DNA from: Ditylenchus dipsaci
Taxonomy: Eukaryota; Nematoda; Chromadorea; Rhabditida; Anguinidae
Assembly: GCA_004194705.1 (NCBI GenBank)
Contig: SADC01001385.1
Span: forward strand, 1 to 64,000
DNA length: 64,000 nt
Direction: 5' to 3'
Part shown: positions 63,085 through 64,000 of the stretch, piece after piece
Position numbering within the stretch: the stretch's first letter is position 1
Layout: the number at the start of each line of letters is the position of its first letter
The notes under the pieces: model-generated
What the model saw: only the letters and a program-made list of their open reading frames with translations
What the model was told of the DNA's origin: nothing
Databases searched by the model: none
Translations under genes and position numbers: made by a program

Positions 63085-63565
63085 AAGCCATTTAGGTTTA
63101 AAAAGGGGCTTCCATGGCGCAGTGCGTAAGTGCTCGCGTTTTTTGCCCAAAATGGTGTTTTTTCGGTGTTGCAGGTTCAAACCAGTGTTCTCATAGTCAG
63201 AGCAGAATGGGAAGTCAGAATGAAATTCAAAATTCTGACAGTCAGAAAGCGCGGGAAATTATTCTGACTGTCAGACTCTTTCTGACTCTCAGAAATGACG
63301 ATCAGACACGATCAGACTCGTAGGGCACACTATTTTTTTTTGGCTTTTTTGGCCAATTCAGAGGTAATTTGGGTCGCTGATCCCGATTCTGGCGTCAAAA
63401 AAGTCTAATTGTCTTTAAACTGCCCAAAAAGCCAAAAAAAATAGTGTGCCCCTACGTGGGTTTGAACCTGCAACACCAAAAAAACACCATTTTGGGCCAA
63501 AAAACACGAGCACTTACGCATTGCGCCATGGAAGCCACTTTTTCAAACCTAAATGGCTTCCCCCC
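63085..63565. repeat. Palindrome with inverted tRNA-like copies
   Basis: 63108-63178 (GGCTTCCATGGCGCAGTGCG, TAAGTGCTCG, then GCAGGTTCAAACC) and, inverted, 63536-63462 (GGCTTCCATGGCGCAATGCG, TAAGTGCTCG, GCAGGTTCAAACC). Each has an A-box-like TGGCGCAGTGC and a perfect B box GGTTCAAACC about 45 bp apart. The middle pairs GGGCACACTATTTTTTTTTG with CCAAAAAAAATAGTGTGCCC. The inner anticodon region is T-rich and non-canonical. It looks like a tRNA-derived SINE or MITE in head-to-head arrangement, with another small insertion at 63178-63318. Confidence 0.65.
63178..63318. mobile_element. Small insertion of CAGTCAGAA/TCTGACTG words
   Basis: Present only in the left half of the surrounding palindrome, so it inserted after the palindrome formed. 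Built of AGTCAGAG, AGTCAGAATG, CTGACAGTCAGAAAG and inverted TTCTGACTGTCAGACTC, TCTGACTCTCAG words; it would form a compact hairpin. Followed by CGATCAGACACGATCAGACT. Boundaries are accurate to a few bases. Confidence 0.6.
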
Positions 63566-64000
63566 CCCCCTTTAAAGCCAGTATAAAAATTCTATTTTTG
63601 ACAATTTATTGAAAATAGGGTATTGAGGGTGGCAAAATTATTTGATTCAAAAAAACAATCGGCGAAATTGCAATTTTCGCTATATGAGCGAACAGACTGT
63701 CAAAAAAAATGTCAAAAGCTTTCAAAAGGGAGACGAAAAAGTGTCGGACCCCCGAACGAGCTTGAGGGGTGTTATTATATCCATGTTTTACTGTAAATTT
63801 TAAACTTAGAAAAAATTTATTTTTGCGAAAAGAAATATATAATTTTTACATCAATAGACTATGATCTTGGTGAGATTGAATGTCTAATATCCTGGGCTAT
63901 CTTTGAGAGTAACAATAAAACCCCTCCCCATCCCTAGATACTTTCCTGACCATGCCGTTATAATTTTTTTTGCATAAAACTAGATATTACCTACAATATC

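Larger units (their letters stand above)
62970..63782. mobile_element. pogo-like element hosting a tRNA-like palindrome
   Basis: The right part (63640-63782: CAATCGGCGAAATTGCAATT, GACTGTCAAAA, AAGTGTCGGACCCCCGAACG, then GTTTTACTG) and left part (62975-63060: CCAGTTCTGTTTGGACAGTA, CAAATATCGCGACAATTCGA, TTTTGCC) are inverted halves of a member of the 1507/23146 subfamily. The extreme left end is not clean. Between them lies the palindrome at 63085-63565. Confidence 0.55.

Overview
The window is metazoan nuclear DNA: AT-rich, gene-poor and dense in transposons. It contains a spliced TALE-class Iroquois homeobox gene, short GT-AG introns (about 45-105 bp in the small genes, up to 3.4 kb in the homeobox gene), and many DNA-transposon derivatives. 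The tiny introns and T-rich acceptors would suit a nematode-like ecdysozoan with an expanded, repeat-rich genome. That placement is inference; no marker in the window fixes the phylum.

Layout. 1-14 kb is almost entirely nested DNA transposons and minisatellites. It includes a TTAA-bounded element (7156-8927) that carries a piece of the proteasome beta-3 gene, a foldback element (9686-10099), a hAT transposase relic (13027-13344) and a membrane-anchor relic (10918-11340). 15.4-16.2 kb holds a compact six-exon ankyrin-repeat gene on the minus strand. 16.3-23.1 kb is a nest of elements: a foldback element with minisatellite arms (16331-17338), then a Mutator-like (MULE) element with a FLYWCH/DDE-type transposase (17557-20805) that jumped into the terminal repeat of a second, decayed MULE (about 17516-23136). 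23.1-28.4 kb has more inverted-repeat elements, a Merlin-like element with an 8-bp target duplication, an unrecognised three-exon minus-strand gene (26086-26735) and a mariner-type element (27290-28380). 28.4-52.7 kb has no convincing cellular gene: low-complexity trinucleotide-rich DNA with scattered MITEs, reading like the regulatory flank of the homeobox gene. 52.7-60.1 kb is the seven-exon Iroquois gene on the plus strand. 60.1-64 kb is intergenic with pogo-like MITEs, one of which hosts a tRNA-like palindrome.

The Iroquois coding exons outside the homeodomain need several single-base corrections, mostly in homopolymer runs, while the homeodomain is intact. That points to residual indel errors in the assembly, so frameshifts in the other genes should not by themselves be read as decay.

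Main results: (1) a TTAA-bounded Pack-type element with a captured, internally duplicated proteasome gene fragment and a built-in empty-site control for a TA-target MITE; (2) foldback elements with minisatellite arms and 8-bp target duplications, one sharing GGCTAGGGG-type termini with the transposase-bearing MULE; (3) two small spliced minus-strand genes that simple ORF calling would miss; (4) Pol III B-box-like tandem and palindromic repeats.
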